The notes under the pieces are model-generated. The model worked only from the letters and a program-made list of their open reading frames with translations, did no database searches and was not told the origin of the DNA. A stretch of DNA of 64,000 nt from DASZUK01 sp035547695 (GTDB lineage: Bacteria > Actinomycetota > Acidimicrobiia > Acidimicrobiales > RAAP-2): the NCBI GenBank assembly GCA_035547695.1, contig DASZUK010000005.1:1-64000 (forward strand), read 5' to 3'. Position numbers and translations under genes: made by a program. Shown in pieces: positions 7,410 to 16,145 of this stretch; positions within the stretch are counted from its first letter, which is position 1, and the number at the start of each line of letters is the position of its first letter.

Positions 7410-8771
7410 ATGCCCAACGCCCAGCCCGCCCGTCGCCGCCCGGTCCTGGCCGGCCCGTCCTCGCTGTTGGCCACCACCCCGGCCACTGCGGTGACCACCA
7501 CCTTGGCCACCGCTCTGACGGTCATGGCAGCCGTCGTCGTGGCCACCGCCTCGGTGGTGCTGCCCACCGCTGCCCCGGCCGGTGCTTCCGGTGGGGACCG
7601 GTGGGCCGGCCGGATCATCCGGCTGGGGGCCATCTTCTCCACCACCGGCATCGGCGCCCCGTACGGCCCGGAGCAGACCGCCGGGGCCCGGCTGGCGGTG
7701 GCCCAGATCAACGCGTCCGGCGGCGTCCACGGAGCCAAGGTCCGGCTGACGGTGCGCAACGACAACTCGGACGCGGCCACCTCGGGCGTCCGGATGCGGA
7801 CGCTGATCAGCGACGACAAGGTGCTGGCGGTGCTCGGCCCCACCTTCTCCAACTCGGCCGCCGTCGCCGATCCGCTGGCGGACCAGCTACGGACGCCGGT
7901 GCTGGCGGTCAGCAACACCGGGCCGGGCATCGTGGGCCAGTGCGCGTACCCGTGCAACTGGATCTTCCGTGACTCCCTCGGCGAGGCCGTCATGCTGCCC
8001 GCCGGCATCGACACCTACGTCGCCACCGCCTCACCGGCCCGGGCGTCGGTGATCTACCCCGGCGGCGACGCCTACGGGGCGAGCAGCGCCCAGATCGCCG
8101 CCCAGGCGCTGGCCGCGGCCGGGGTGCAGGTGCTGGGCTCGGTGATGGTCACCGACCCCACACAGCCAGATGGGCCGGTCGGCACCGCGCTGGCCGGCGA
8201 CCCCACAGTGGTGGTCATCACCGCGTCGTCCGCGGTGGCCGACGGGCACATCATGACGAGCCTGCGGGCCCAGGGCTTCACCGGGCAGATCCTGGGGGGC
8301 AACGCCTTCAACAGCCCGGTGGCCGGCACCACCGCCGGTGAGGCCAGCCTGGGGGCCCGGAGCGCGGCGGGGTGGTTCCTCGGCAGCCCCTCCGCGGCCA
8401 ACCGGGCGTTCGTGGCCGCCTACGAGGCCCGCTACGGCAAGGCCCCGGACCAGTTCTCGGCGTTGGCCTACACCGGCGTCCGACTGCTGGCCGACGCCGC
8501 CGGAGCCGCCGACCTCGGCTTCCGGTCGGTGGCCGCCGACCGGGCCAAGCTGAAGGCGTCGCTGGCCTCGGTCAAGGCGGTCACCCCGCAGGGGCTGTTC
8601 CAGTTCACCGCCGACCACAACCCGGTGCAACCGATCTGGCTGGTGGCCATGAACGGCCACGGCGGCTACCGGTTGGTCAAGGTGCTGCCGCGGACGGTGT
8701 CCCGGGAGGGGGCCACAACCGGGCCGACAACCGCCGCGGCCACCGGGACCCAGGGGACCTCCGGCACATAG
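7410..8771 (+). CDS. Branched-chain-amino-acid-type ABC transporter substrate-binding protein
   Basis: Periplasmic-binding-fold type I (LivK-like) lipid- or membrane-exported protein of 453 residues. The N-terminus holds a twin-Arg/Lys-type basic stretch, a hydrophobic core (TALTVMAAVVVATASVVL) and an A-G-A type cleavage region. The mature part starts IIRLGAIFSTTG and has family blocks GPEQTAGARLAVAQINASGG and VLAVLGPTFSNSA. Members bind amino acids, amides or aromatic acids. No permease or ATPase genes flank it, so it is an orphan receptor. Start ATG 7410 was chosen because it leaves a compact signal peptide; there is no strong ribosome site. Confidence 0.85.
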   Translation: MPNAQPARRRPVLAGPSSLLATTPATAVTTTLATALTVMAAVVVATASVVLPTAAPAGASGGDRWAGRIIRLGAIFSTTGIGAPYGPEQTAGARLAVAQINASGGVHGAKVRLTVRNDNSDAATSGVRMRTLISDDKVLAVLGPTFSNSAAVADPLADQLRTPVLAVSNTGPGIVGQCAYPCNWIFRDSLGEAVMLPAGIDTYVATASPARASVIYPGGDAYGASSAQIAAQALAAAGVQVLGSVMVTDPTQPDGPVGTALAGDPTVVVITASSAVADGHIMTSLRAQGFTGQILGGNAFNSPVAGTTAGEASLGARSAAGWFLGSPSAANRAFVAAYEARYGKAPDQFSALAYTGVRLLADAAGAADLGFRSVAADRAKLKASLASVKAVTPQGLFQFTADHNPVQPIWLVAMNGHGGYRLVKVLPRTVSREGATTGPTTAAATGTQGTSGT

Positions 8772-8784
8772 GCCCCCGGGGCGG

Positions 8785-10029
8785 TTAGCTGAGCTTGGTG
8801 AGGGCCCGCCGCAGGTTCCGGACGGCCTGGCCGGTGCGCTGCTCGTTCTCGATCAGGGCGAACCGAACGTGGCCGTCCCCACCGGGGCCGAACCCGACCC
8901 CAGGCGAGGTGGCCACCTCGGCGTCGCGGACCAGCAGCTTGGAGAACTCCAGAGACCCCATCTCGCGGTAGGGCTCCGGGATGGGGGCCCACACGAACAT
9001 GGTCCCCTTCGGCGGCACCACGTGCCAGCCGATCCGGTTCAGGCCGTCGCAGAGCGCGTTGCGGCGGGCCTGGTAGATCTCCCGGATCTCCTTCGGGTAC
9101 TCCGGAGCCTCGTTCATGGCCACGATGGCCGCGATCTGGATGGGCTGGAAGGTGCCGTAGTCCAGGTAGCTCTTCAGCTTGGTCAGGGCCTGGATGATGT
9201 CGGCGTTGCCCACCATGAACCCCACCCGCCAGCCGGCCATGGAGAACGACTTGGTCAGGGTGTACAGCTCCACCGCCACCTCCTTGGCCCCGGGGACCTG
9301 CAGGATGGACGGCGGGTCGTACCCATCGAAGCCGATGTCGGCGTAGGCGAAGTCGTGCACCAGCACCACCTCGTGCTCCCGGGCGAACGCCACCAGCCGC
9401 TCCATGAAGGCGTAGTCCACGCAGGCCGTGGTGGGATTGTGCGGGAACGACAGCACGATCACCCGTGGCTTCGGCCAGGTCGACTCCCAGGTCTCCATCA
9501 GCGAGTCGAAGAACGTCTCCCCCGGGCTGGGCACCCCGCCGGCCTCCTCGCTGTCGAGCGCCCCGTCCGTCGCGCCGTAGCCGGCCGTCGGGCCCTCCAG
9601 GGGGATCTGCCGGATGTCGCCGCCGGCGAACAGGGGGGCGTAGATGTGGATGGGGTACGACGGCGACGGCACGAAGGCGGTGTCGCCGGGGCCGACCAGC
9701 ACCCACATCAGGTGGGACAGGCCCTCCTTGGCCCCGATGGTGGTCACCACCTCGCGGTCGGGGTCCAGCTCGACGCGGAACTTGCGGAAGTACAGGTCGG
9801 TGATGGCCTGCCGCAGCTTCGGGATGCCCTTGGACGCCGAGTACCGGTGGTTCCGGGGGTTGTGGGCGGCCTCGGCCAGCTTCTCCACCGCCACCTCCGG
9901 CGACGGCAGGTCGGGGTTGCCGAAGCCGAGGTCGACGACGTCCCGGCCGGCTCGGCGGGCCTCCAACTTCAGTTCGTTGATGGTGGCGAACACGTAGGGC
10001 GGCAGCCCGTTGATCCGGCGGAACTCCAT
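8785..10029 (-). CDS. alaC: Alanine aminotransferase (AlaC-type, PLP-dependent)
   Basis: Glutamate:pyruvate transaminase of fold type I. The 414-residue protein starts MEFRRINGLPPYVF and tracks the AlaC/YfdZ family closely: VVDLGFGNPD, HRYSASKGIPKLR, PSPSYPIHIYAP, VHDFAYADIGFDG, the PLP-lysine motif TLTKSFSMAGWRVGF, and VRFALIENEQR. Relative to E. coli AlaC as I remember it, about 25 extra residues lie after IRQIPLEG (GPTAGYGATDGALDSEEAGG region), probably a surface loop. It is the last gene of a leftward series behind the LLM and ROK genes and converges on the substrate-binding protein. Confidence 0.88.
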   Translation of the reverse strand: MEFRRINGLPPYVFATINELKLEARRAGRDVVDLGFGNPDLPSPEVAVEKLAEAAHNPRNHRYSASKGIPKLRQAITDLYFRKFRVELDPDREVVTTIGAKEGLSHLMWVLVGPGDTAFVPSPSYPIHIYAPLFAGGDIRQIPLEGPTAGYGATDGALDSEEAGGVPSPGETFFDSLMETWESTWPKPRVIVLSFPHNPTTACVDYAFMERLVAFAREHEVVLVHDFAYADIGFDGYDPPSILQVPGAKEVAVELYTLTKSFSMAGWRVGFMVGNADIIQALTKLKSYLDYGTFQPIQIAAIVAMNEAPEYPKEIREIYQARRNALCDGLNRIGWHVVPPKGTMFVWAPIPEPYREMGSLEFSKLLVRDAEVATSPGVGFGPGGDGHVRFALIENEQRTGQAVRNLRRALTKLS

Positions 10030-10080
10030 GCCCCAGGGTACCGCCGGGCCGGCACCCCGCCGGCAACCGTCAGGGCCGCG

Positions 10081-10115
10081 GGCGGCGGTCAGGGCCACCG
10101 GCGGCGGTCAGGGCC
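10081..10115. repeat. Tandem GGCGGCGGTCAGGGCC units at the LLM-gene stop
   Basis: The 16-mer GGCGGCGGTCAGGGCC occurs at 10081-10096 and 10100-10115, with a partial third copy near 10069. The right copy contains the TCA that is the reverse-strand stop (10108-10110) of the LLM oxidoreductase gene. Confidence 0.9.
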
Positions 10116-10809
10116 GGGCGGCCGCCAGGACGTCCAGGGGGACCGGCCAGCCGAACACCGCCCAGGTGGCCCCGGCCCGGGCCAGCCGGGCGATCCAGTC
10201 GGCCACCAGGCCGCCGTCGACGTCCCCGGTGGGGCCCACCGGCGCGGTGCCGGCCCAGGTCACCTCGGACCGGGCGGCCTGGGCGGCCACGGCCTCGACG
10301 GTCGCCCCCCACAGGTTGACCGCCGCCCCCTCCTCCTCGGCCAGGGCGGCCGTGGCCGGGGCGCCGCCGCCGACCCATACCGGGAGGCCGCGGTCCCGCA
10401 ACACCCGGACGCACCGGCGGAGGTGCTCCCGGCGCTCCTCGGCCGGCCCGAACGGCAGCCCGTAGGCCAGGTTCTCGGCCGCGCTCAACCGGTCGCCGGT
10501 ACCCAGGGCGGCCACCACCCGGCCCGGCGCCAGGGCGTCCAGGGCGGCGAGCTCGGCCAGCAGCACCTCGTCGGGGACCATCCCGATCCGGGCCACCAGC
10601 GGCCCGACCGCCACTCGGTCGGTGGCGGTGGCGATGCCGGCCAGCAGCGGGAACGGCGCCAGCGCCGGGCGGTCGGGGCGGCCCATCGGCCAGAGGTGGT
10701 CGTAGCAGAACACCCCGTCCACCCCGACCCGGTCGGCCTCGGCGGCCACCGCCAGGGCCTCCGTCGCGGTGTCCCGGAAGCTGGGCAGCACCACGCCCAG
10801 CCTGATCAC
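10108..10809 (-). CDS. LLM-class flavin/F420-dependent oxidoreductase
   Basis: Luciferase-like TIM-barrel oxidoreductase of 233 residues, shorter than the usual ~300. Typical pieces are VIRLGVVLPSFRDTATEALAVAAEADRVGVDGVFCYDHLWP, VAVGPLVARIG, RVVAALGTGDRLSAAEN and LPVWVGGGAPA. These enzymes use reduced F420 or FMN; which one, and the substrate, cannot be assigned. Start GTG at 10807-10809 overlaps the stop of the upstream ROK gene (GTGA), so translation is coupled. The short C-terminus ends near the tandem repeat containing its stop. Confidence 0.82.
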   Translation of the reverse strand: MIRLGVVLPSFRDTATEALAVAAEADRVGVDGVFCYDHLWPMGRPDRPALAPFPLLAGIATATDRVAVGPLVARIGMVPDEVLLAELAALDALAPGRVVAALGTGDRLSAAENLAYGLPFGPAEERREHLRRCVRVLRDRGLPVWVGGGAPATAALAEEEGAAVNLWGATVEAVAAQAARSEVTWAGTAPVGPTGDVDGGLVADWIARLARAGATWAVFGWPVPLDVLAAARP

Positions 10810-11792
10810 CGGGCACCGCCGTCCCGGGCGGCCAGGGCGGCCCCGACGGCGCCGGCCCGCTCGCCGAGAGCGGCGGCGACGATGGCGACGTCGGGGCGGG
10901 CGGTGCCGCCCTCGACCAGGCCGGCGAACGCCCGGCGGGTGGGCCCCAGCAGCAGGTCGCCGGCGGCGACCAGGCCGCCGCCGAGGACGATGCACTCGGG
11001 GTCCAGCACCGCGGTCAGGTTGGCCAGGCCCAGGGCCACCCACCAACCCAGGTCCTCCAGGACGGCCAGGGCGCCGCGGTCACCGTCTCGGGCGGCCCCG
11101 GTGACGTGCTCACCGCGGACCAGCTCCGGGTCGCCGCCGGCCACCCCGACCACCCCGTGCAGCCTGCCGGCGTAGGCGGCCTCCCGGGCCAGCCGGCCCA
11201 GGCCGTCGCCGGAGGCGTACCGCTCCCAGCATCCCCGTTGCCCGCACGGGCAGGGCGGCCCGGTGGGGTCCACGATCATGTGGCCGATCTCCCCGGCGAA
11301 CCCGGACCGGCCCACCTGCAGCCGGCCGTGCTGGACCAGTCCGCCGCCGATGCCGGTGCCCAGGGTGACCACCAGGGCGTGGACCGCCCCCCGGGCGGCT
11401 CCCAGCCGGTGCTCGGCCACGGCGGCGAAGTTGGCATCGTTGTCCACCACCAGGGCCGCCGCCCCCAGACGGCCGGCCACCAGGGAGCGGACGTCGGCGC
11501 CGGCCGCGCCGGGCAGGTTGGGGGCGAACCGCAGCACCCCCCGGCGGTCCACCATGCCGGGCGCCCCCACCCCCACCGGGACGCCGCCGGATTGCCCCGT
11601 CGCCCGGCCGAGCTCGGCCACCACCTCGGCGACGGCGTCGGCGACCTCGGCGCCGACCTGCTGGGGAGCCGGACGGTCCGGATGGGCCGCCCGTTGCGGG
11701 GTAGGCACCCTCGCCTCGGCCACCACCCGGTCGGCCTGGTCGACGGCCACCCCGAGCACCTTGGTGCCACCGATGTCGACGCCGAACGCCAT
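10806..11792 (-). CDS. ROK-family sugar kinase (glucokinase-like)
   Basis: ATP-dependent sugar kinase, most likely glucokinase. The 328-residue product has the ATP loop FGVDIGGTKVLGVAV, VDNDANFAAVAEHRLGAARG, the LGTGIGGGLVQHGRL block, EIGHMIVDP, and the ROK zinc signature CPCGQRGCWERYASG. There is no N-terminal HTH, so it is a kinase rather than a ROK repressor. Start is ATG 11792 (MAFGVDIGG) or an in-frame GTG at 11801. The gene lies between a START-domain gene and the LLM gene in a compact leftward operon. Confidence 0.9.
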   Translation of the reverse strand: MAFGVDIGGTKVLGVAVDQADRVVAEARVPTPQRAAHPDRPAPQQVGAEVADAVAEVVAELGRATGQSGGVPVGVGAPGMVDRRGVLRFAPNLPGAAGADVRSLVAGRLGAAALVVDNDANFAAVAEHRLGAARGAVHALVVTLGTGIGGGLVQHGRLQVGRSGFAGEIGHMIVDPTGPPCPCGQRGCWERYASGDGLGRLAREAAYAGRLHGVVGVAGGDPELVRGEHVTGAARDGDRGALAVLEDLGWWVALGLANLTAVLDPECIVLGGGLVAAGDLLLGPTRRAFAGLVEGGTARPDVAIVAAALGERAGAVGAALAARDGGAR

Positions 11793-11827
11793 GCCGGCCA
11801 CAGCGGTGCCCCCTGGTGGGCCGGGGG

Positions 11828-12268
11828 TCACGTCGCGGACTCGACCCTCGCCTTCAGCTCCCGCAGGGCGGTGGACATGATCCGGCTCTGGGCCCGCATC
11901 TTGATGAACCCCGGGATGGGCACCCGCAACTCCACCTCCAGGTGGTAGGTGATGTCGGTGCCGCCGTCGGCGGGATCGAACACGTAGCTGCCGTCCAGCT
12001 TGGTGGTGATGTCCCCCTTGGTCAGCCGCCAGGCCAGGGTGTGGGGGGCGTCGGCGTAGTCGTAGGCCAGGGTGTAGCTGGTGCTGCGGCCGAAGGCGCC
12101 GGCCCGGAAGGTGACCAGCAACGGCCGGCCGTCCGGATCGCGCTCGTGGACGGTGACCTCTTTGATGTCGGCCGCCCACTCCGGGTACCGCTCGATGTCG
12201 GCGACGACGGCGAAGCACCGCTCCGGCGGCACCGCCACGCTCATGTGCTCCGTCGCCTGCTCCGCCAC
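11828..12268 (-). CDS. SRPBCC/START-like domain protein
   Basis: A 146-residue helix-grip protein of the polyketide-cyclase/COQ10 type: MSVAVPPERCFAVVADIERYPEWAADIKEV at the N-terminus, a beta-rich core, and the long C-terminal helix IKMRAQSRIMSTALRELKARVE. Such proteins bind hydrophobic ligands in a deep cavity. GTG 12268 was chosen because GGAGG lies five bases upstream. In other actinobacteria this family neighbours PimB-type mannosyltransferase genes, as it does here; its specific ligand is unknown. Confidence 0.82.
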   Translation of the reverse strand: MAEQATEHMSVAVPPERCFAVVADIERYPEWAADIKEVTVHERDPDGRPLLVTFRAGAFGRSTSYTLAYDYADAPHTLAWRLTKGDITTKLDGSYVFDPADGGTDITYHLEVELRVPIPGFIKMRAQSRIMSTALRELKARVESAT

Positions 12269-12347
12269 CTCGACCTCCTCGCGGCCCGATCGGGCCACAC
12301 CATATGCGGCGATACCCACCGGGGCGTGGAAGTCCCCGATGTGCGGC

Positions 12348-13502
12348 TCAGCCTTGCACCTCGGCCAGGGCCTCGGCCAGCCTGGGGGCCAGCCGGTCGT
12401 AGTCGAACGACGCCTCCGCCCGGGCCCTGGCGTCCCGTCCCATCCGGCCGCGCCGGTCCGGGTCCACCAGCAGCCGGCGGATGGCCGCGGCCACCGCCCC
12501 CGGATCGCCGGGACGGTCGACCACCAGCCCGGTCACCCCCTGCTCCACCGCCTCCGCCGCACCACCGGAGGCCCCGGCCACCTGCGGCACCCCGGCAGCG
12601 GCGGCCTCCAGGAACACGATGCCGAACCCCTCCTGCTCCAGCCCCAGCCACCGGGACCGGCAGGCCATGACGAACAGGTCGGAGGCCGCCAGCAGGTCGG
12701 CCTTGTCGTCCTCCGAGATCCGGCCGAGCAGCCGGACCGGGGCCCCGGTCCGATCCACCTCGGCGGCCAGGCGGCCGGCGTCACGGCCACCGCCGGCGAT
12801 GGCCACGGTGAGGTCCGGGAACGCCGGGGCCAAGCGGTGGGCCGCTTCCACCAGGACGTCCATGCCCTTCCGGGGCACCAGCCGGCTGACGCTCGACACC
12901 AGCAGGCCCCCCTCCGGCAGTCCCAGTCGTCGGCGGGCCGCCGGCCGGGCGGCCGCCTCCATGGGGACGAACCGCCCGCAGTCCACCCCCGGCGGCACCT
13001 GCACGACCGGCGGCATCCTGCTCCCGGCCGCCCGGGCCGCCTCGGCCGCCGGGTAGCCCCCGGCCGACACCGCCACCGCCGCCCCCGCCAACACCCGGGC
13101 CAGGGCCTGCCGGCTGCCCGGCACCCGGCCCGGCACGGTGACCTCCGCCCCGTGCAGCACCACCCCGTACGGCAGCCCCAGCCGGGGGCCCAGCAGCCCG
13201 AGCGGCAGTGCCGGGTCCAGGACCACCAGGCCGGCCCCCACCCGGTCGGCCAACGCCCTGATCCGGGACCGGGCGGCCGGGGTCGGGAAGAACAGGATGC
13301 GGCCGGGAACCCTCTCGATGCGGATGCCCCGGGCCGCCTGCTCGGCGTCGAACGCCGCCGCGTCCGGGTGGGAGCTGGCGGTCAGCACCACGAAGCTGTC
13401 CGGGTCCAGCCGGCTCCACAGCTCCCACAGGTACGACTGGATGCCGCCCACCTTCGGTGGGAAGTCGTTGGTGACCAGCAGATGCCGCCTCACCGGCCGC
13501 AC
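12348..13502 (-). CDS. pimB: GT4 glycosyltransferase, PimB-type alpha-mannosyltransferase
   Basis: GT-B-fold retaining glycosyltransferase of 384 residues. It most resembles the actinobacterial PimB' enzymes, which add the second mannose to phosphatidylinositol monomannoside at the cytoplasmic face. N-terminal HLLVTNDFPPKVGGIQSYL, HGAEVTVPGR, VPPGVDCGRFVP, the donor-binding SVSRLVPRKGMDVLVEA, and the E-x7-E motif EGFGIVFLE are all present. GTG 13502 or GTG 13493 could be the start. The neighbouring SRPBCC and ROK genes are also near this gene type in other actinobacteria. Acceptor identity is inferred from family only. Confidence 0.82.
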   Translation of the reverse strand: MRPVRRHLLVTNDFPPKVGGIQSYLWELWSRLDPDSFVVLTASSHPDAAAFDAEQAARGIRIERVPGRILFFPTPAARSRIRALADRVGAGLVVLDPALPLGLLGPRLGLPYGVVLHGAEVTVPGRVPGSRQALARVLAGAAVAVSAGGYPAAEAARAAGSRMPPVVQVPPGVDCGRFVPMEAAARPAARRRLGLPEGGLLVSSVSRLVPRKGMDVLVEAAHRLAPAFPDLTVAIAGGGRDAGRLAAEVDRTGAPVRLLGRISEDDKADLLAASDLFVMACRSRWLGLEQEGFGIVFLEAAAAGVPQVAGASGGAAEAVEQGVTGLVVDRPGDPGAVAAAIRRLLVDPDRRGRMGRDARARAEASFDYDRLAPRLAEALAEVQG

Positions 13503-13532
13503 CCTGGTGGGCCCGCCGGGCCGGTGGGTGGG

Positions 13533-13736
13533 TCAGCCGGCCCGGCCCGCGAAGCGGAGGCTGGGCAGCAGGCCGGCCCGCTCCAGCATCCGCATGGCCC
13601 GGGCCTCGTCGGCGTCGATGACCACCGCGTCATCGGGCTCGCGGTCCAGCAGGTAGGTGACCACGCAGTCGTTGCAGGCGTCGGTCCCCTGCATGACGCA
13701 CAGGTCGCAGTCGACGGTGAGGGTGGGAGTGCTCAT
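13533..13736 (-). CDS. Small conserved-looking CxxC protein (67 aa)
   Basis: 67 residues beginning MSTPTLTVDCDLCVMQGTDACNDCVVTYLL. Two Cys-x2-Cys pairs twelve residues apart look like a small zinc or iron knuckle. The rest is a short helix with DEARAMRMLERAGLLPSL. A good ribosome site (AAGGGGACAGCA) precedes the ATG, and the gene lies just upstream of pimB in the same direction. I do not know a function. Confidence 0.75.
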   Translation of the reverse strand: MSTPTLTVDCDLCVMQGTDACNDCVVTYLLDREPDDAVVIDADEARAMRMLERAGLLPSLRFAGRAG

Positions 13737-13958
13737 TGCTGTCCCCTTCCGGGAGGCATGTTCCGTTGTCTGTTGTCCCGGACAGCATGGACGGAGGGTG
13801 TATCACGGACGGTCCCGGCAGGGATGTCCCCAATTCACAGGCACACTTGGGCCTGCCGGGCGAGGTCGCCGGCCGGCGGCCGGACGGGACCCTTCCGTGA
13901 GCCAGGTGGCTGGTCCCTGTACTGGTTCTCGTTCGACCCCGGACCAGGAACCGGCGGA

Positions 13959-14555
13959 TCAACCATCGACATCTCCGAGGTCGAGCTGCACGAGTGGCCG
14001 GTCGCGCAGGCGCGCCAAGAACGACCCGGATCCCGGGTCGTTCCAATCCTTCGGCTTCACGTAGATCGGGGTCACCTCCAGGCCAACGCGCTCGCTGACG
14101 TCGTCAGCCGCCGTCGTGGCAGCCAGGACGTCGATGTCATCGCCGACCAGGACCACGTCGATGTCATGGACAGCCTGGCCAGGCTCACCGCTGTATCTTG
14201 CCGCCCACGATCCGAAGATCCAGGCCTCTTCGATCCCTCGCACTCCCCGGAGGGCCTCGGCAAGCAGCGACCTCGGGCCTATGGTCTTGTCGAGGAGCCG
14301 AGCAAGGTCAAGCGCCCATGGCAGGTCCCAGTTGGCCTGCACCAGCTTGTTCCGACCCTCGGTACGGGTGACGACGATCCCCGCCTCTTCCAACCGAGCC
14401 AGCTCCCGGGCGGCCGTCGGCACCGGCACCCGGACACTGCGGGCCAATGTCGACACGCTGCGCGGCCGGCCAGAGCCAACGAACAGCTCGCCCAGCAATT
14501 CCAGCTCGGCCTGCGAGCGGAAGAGCGTCAGGAGGCTCGGTGGAGACGTTCTCAT
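13959..14555 (-). CDS. Winged-helix plus minimal nucleotidyltransferase fusion
   Basis: Residues 1-75 form a winged helix (LFRSQAELELLGELF, VPTAARELARLEEAGIVVTRTEGRN). The C-terminal half is a minimal nucleotidyltransferase: FGSWAARYSGEPGQ with Gly115-Ser116, followed by HDIDVVLVG with the Asp131-x-Asp133 metal pair. The third acidic residue is not obvious. Related minimal nucleotidyltransferases act as antitoxins of HEPN toxins, but no HEPN gene is adjacent, so this is a stand-alone form. The gene is less GC-rich than its neighbours, and AT-rich palindromes overlap its start, consistent with self-repression and possible transfer. Confidence 0.78.
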   Translation of the reverse strand: MRTSPPSLLTLFRSQAELELLGELFVGSGRPRSVSTLARSVRVPVPTAARELARLEEAGIVVTRTEGRNKLVQANWDLPWALDLARLLDKTIGPRSLLAEALRGVRGIEEAWIFGSWAARYSGEPGQAVHDIDVVLVGDDIDVLAATTAADDVSERVGLEVTPIYVKPKDWNDPGSGSFLARLRDRPLVQLDLGDVDG

Positions 14556-14572
14556 TATCAGATAAACATATC
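14555..14572. promoter_or_regulatory. AT-rich palindromes overlapping the start of the wHTH-NTase gene
   Basis: TTATCAGATAA (14555-14565) is a perfect palindrome around a central base and overlaps the ATG. GATA-AACA-TATC (14561-14572) is a second inverted repeat sharing its GATA. TATGTT on the reverse strand could be the -10 of a near-leaderless transcript. A DNA-binding gene with palindromes on its start suggests autoregulation. Confidence 0.55.
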
Positions 14573-14643
14573 TCAGGAAAGGAGGACGTTGCGACCCGAG
14601 CGAATTCGTAGCAAAACCCCCCGTTGGGCAGGAGGCTCCCTGG

Positions 14644-15051
14644 TCACGCCGGTGCCGGGATCCACGAACAGCGGACCTGGCGCCGGGGGTTGTCGGCGTT
14701 CAGGTCCACCAGCACCACCGACTGCCAGGTCCCCAGCAGCGGCCGGCCGTCCGCCACCGGCAGCGACAGCGACGGGCTGACGATCACCGGCAGCAGGTGG
14801 TCGGCGCCGTGGCCGGCGGACCCGTGCCGGTGCCGGTACCGGTCGTCCCGAGGCAGCAGCCGGTCCAGCAGCTCCGACAGATCCCCTTCGGACCCCGACC
14901 CCAGCTCCATCAGGCCCAACCCGGCGGTGGCGTGGGGGGCGAACACGTGGCAGAGGCCGTCGCCGCGGCCCCGGCAGAACCCGGCCACCAGGTCGGTCAG
15001 GTCGGTGACCCGGCGGTCGCCGGTGTGGACGTCGAACAGCTCCGTCTCCAT
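14644..15051 (-). CDS. YjbQ/UPF0047 family protein
   Basis: 135 residues, the normal size for the YjbQ family (reported weak thiamine-phosphate-synthase activity; true role unsettled). Recognisable blocks are the mid-protein HVFAPHATAGLGLMELGSGSEGDL and the C-terminal LGTWQSVVLVDLNADNPRRQVRCSW. AAGGAGCGGG sits four bases before the ATG at 15051, which fixes the start. It is immediately downstream of the redoxin gene in the same direction. Confidence 0.88.
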   Translation of the reverse strand: METELFDVHTGDRRVTDLTDLVAGFCRGRGDGLCHVFAPHATAGLGLMELGSGSEGDLSELLDRLLPRDDRYRHRHGSAGHGADHLLPVIVSPSLSLPVADGRPLLGTWQSVVLVDLNADNPRRQVRCSWIPAPA

Positions 15052-15073
15052 CCCGCTCCTTCCGTCGTCTCCC

Positions 15074-15796
15074 CTACCCGGCAGGCACGCCCGACCCGTC
15101 AGAGCTGCCGGGGCTGCCGGAGCTGTCGGGGCCGCAGCCGCCGCAGCCGCCGGGGCCGCCGGAGTTGCTGGGCGGCTGGGATGCCCGCGCTGCCCGGGCG
15201 GCCCGGACGTGGTCGGCCACCTGCCCCACCCCCCAGGCCACCCCCTCGGTGACCACCCGGTCGGCGGTGCCGTCGACCAGCACGAAGAACGGCGGCCCCT
15301 GCACCCGGTAGGCCGACCACGCGGCCTCGGACATGACCACCGGACTGTCCTCCGCTGGGGTCCCGCCGGCGGACCCGGTGCGGCCCAACCCAGCCCTGCC
15401 CGACCCGGCTCCGGCGGGACCGGCCTCGGCGGGACCGGCTCCGCCCGACCCGGCCCCGGCGGTCGGACCCGGTGCCAACCGGCCCAGGGCGACGACGTCC
15501 TCGTGGTCGGGCCCATGGGTGACCGCCACCACCCGTTCGTCGGTGGCCAGGCCGGCTCGCACCGGATCGGCCAATGCGTCCCACATGTCCCGGCAGCCGA
15601 AGCAGCCGCTGGACAGGAACAGCAGCAGGGTCCACCGGCCGGTCCCGAGCACCGGGACCCGGACGGGGGCGGCGGACAGGTCGACACCGGCCAGGTCGGC
15701 GGCAACGGTGGCCGGCTGGTCCCGGTAGGTGGGTACAGGCACCAACCCCTTCAACGCCGGCACCGGCGGCCGGTCGGCAGGCCCGCCGGCAGTCAC
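15074..15796 (-). CDS. Thioredoxin-fold protein with Gly/Ala-rich insertion
   Basis: A 240-residue cytosolic-looking protein. A redoxin core is seen as WTLLLFLSSGCFGCRDMWDALAD, with a CFGC dithiol at the thioredoxin active-site position, then ERVVAVTHGPDHED and GPPFFVLVDGT. Between the last two, about 35 residues of Gly, Ala and Pro (GPTAGAGSGGAGPAEAG type) interrupt the fold. The C-terminus is another Gly/Ser tail with CGGCG. The flexible segments look like slippage products in this GC-rich genome. Start is GTG 15796. Function is probably a disulfide reductase or bacterioredoxin-like protein, with partners unknown. Confidence 0.65.
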   Translation of the reverse strand: MTAGGPADRPPVPALKGLVPVPTYRDQPATVAADLAGVDLSAAPVRVPVLGTGRWTLLLFLSSGCFGCRDMWDALADPVRAGLATDERVVAVTHGPDHEDVVALGRLAPGPTAGAGSGGAGPAEAGPAGAGSGRAGLGRTGSAGGTPAEDSPVVMSEAAWSAYRVQGPPFFVLVDGTADRVVTEGVAWGVGQVADHVRAARAARASQPPSNSGGPGGCGGCGPDSSGSPGSSDGSGVPAG

Positions 15797-15847
15797 CCGG
15801 CGCTCACCGGACCGCCGGCCACCCGACCGCCAGTCACCGAACGGCGG

Positions 15848-16096
15848 CTACTGGACCAGGGAGGGCTCGTCGGCGGCCGGGTCGGCGGCGTCGGCCAGCA
15901 CCTCCACGGCGCGGCCGTGGCCGCACCACCGGCAGGACACGTCGTCGACGGACTCGGCCAGCACCTGCTCGTCCTCCACCTCCAGGTCGCCGCCGACGGT
16001 GTAGTGGTTGAACGCCTTGGTGGTCCGGGTGGTGGTGACGTCGAAGCGGGTGAGGTTGCCACACGCCGTACAGCGGTACCGGGTCAGGGGAGCCAC
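15848..16096 (-). CDS. Small zinc-ribbon protein (82 aa)
   Basis: Two CxxC knuckles (YRCTACGNLTRFDV at the N-terminus, VSCRWCGHGRA in the middle) separated by about 40 residues form a predicted zinc ribbon. The N-terminal knuckle resembles those that open short actinobacterial ribbon proteins of unknown role. Start GTG 16096. It lies between the redoxin and PH-domain genes in the same direction. Confidence 0.72.
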   Translation of the reverse strand: MAPLTRYRCTACGNLTRFDVTTTRTTKAFNHYTVGGDLEVEDEQVLAESVDDVSCRWCGHGRAVEVLADAADPAADEPSLVQ

Positions 16097-16145
16097 GCCA
16101 CCACGGTAGCCGGCCGGGCGCCACCCCCGGCCGGAGCGCCGGAGC

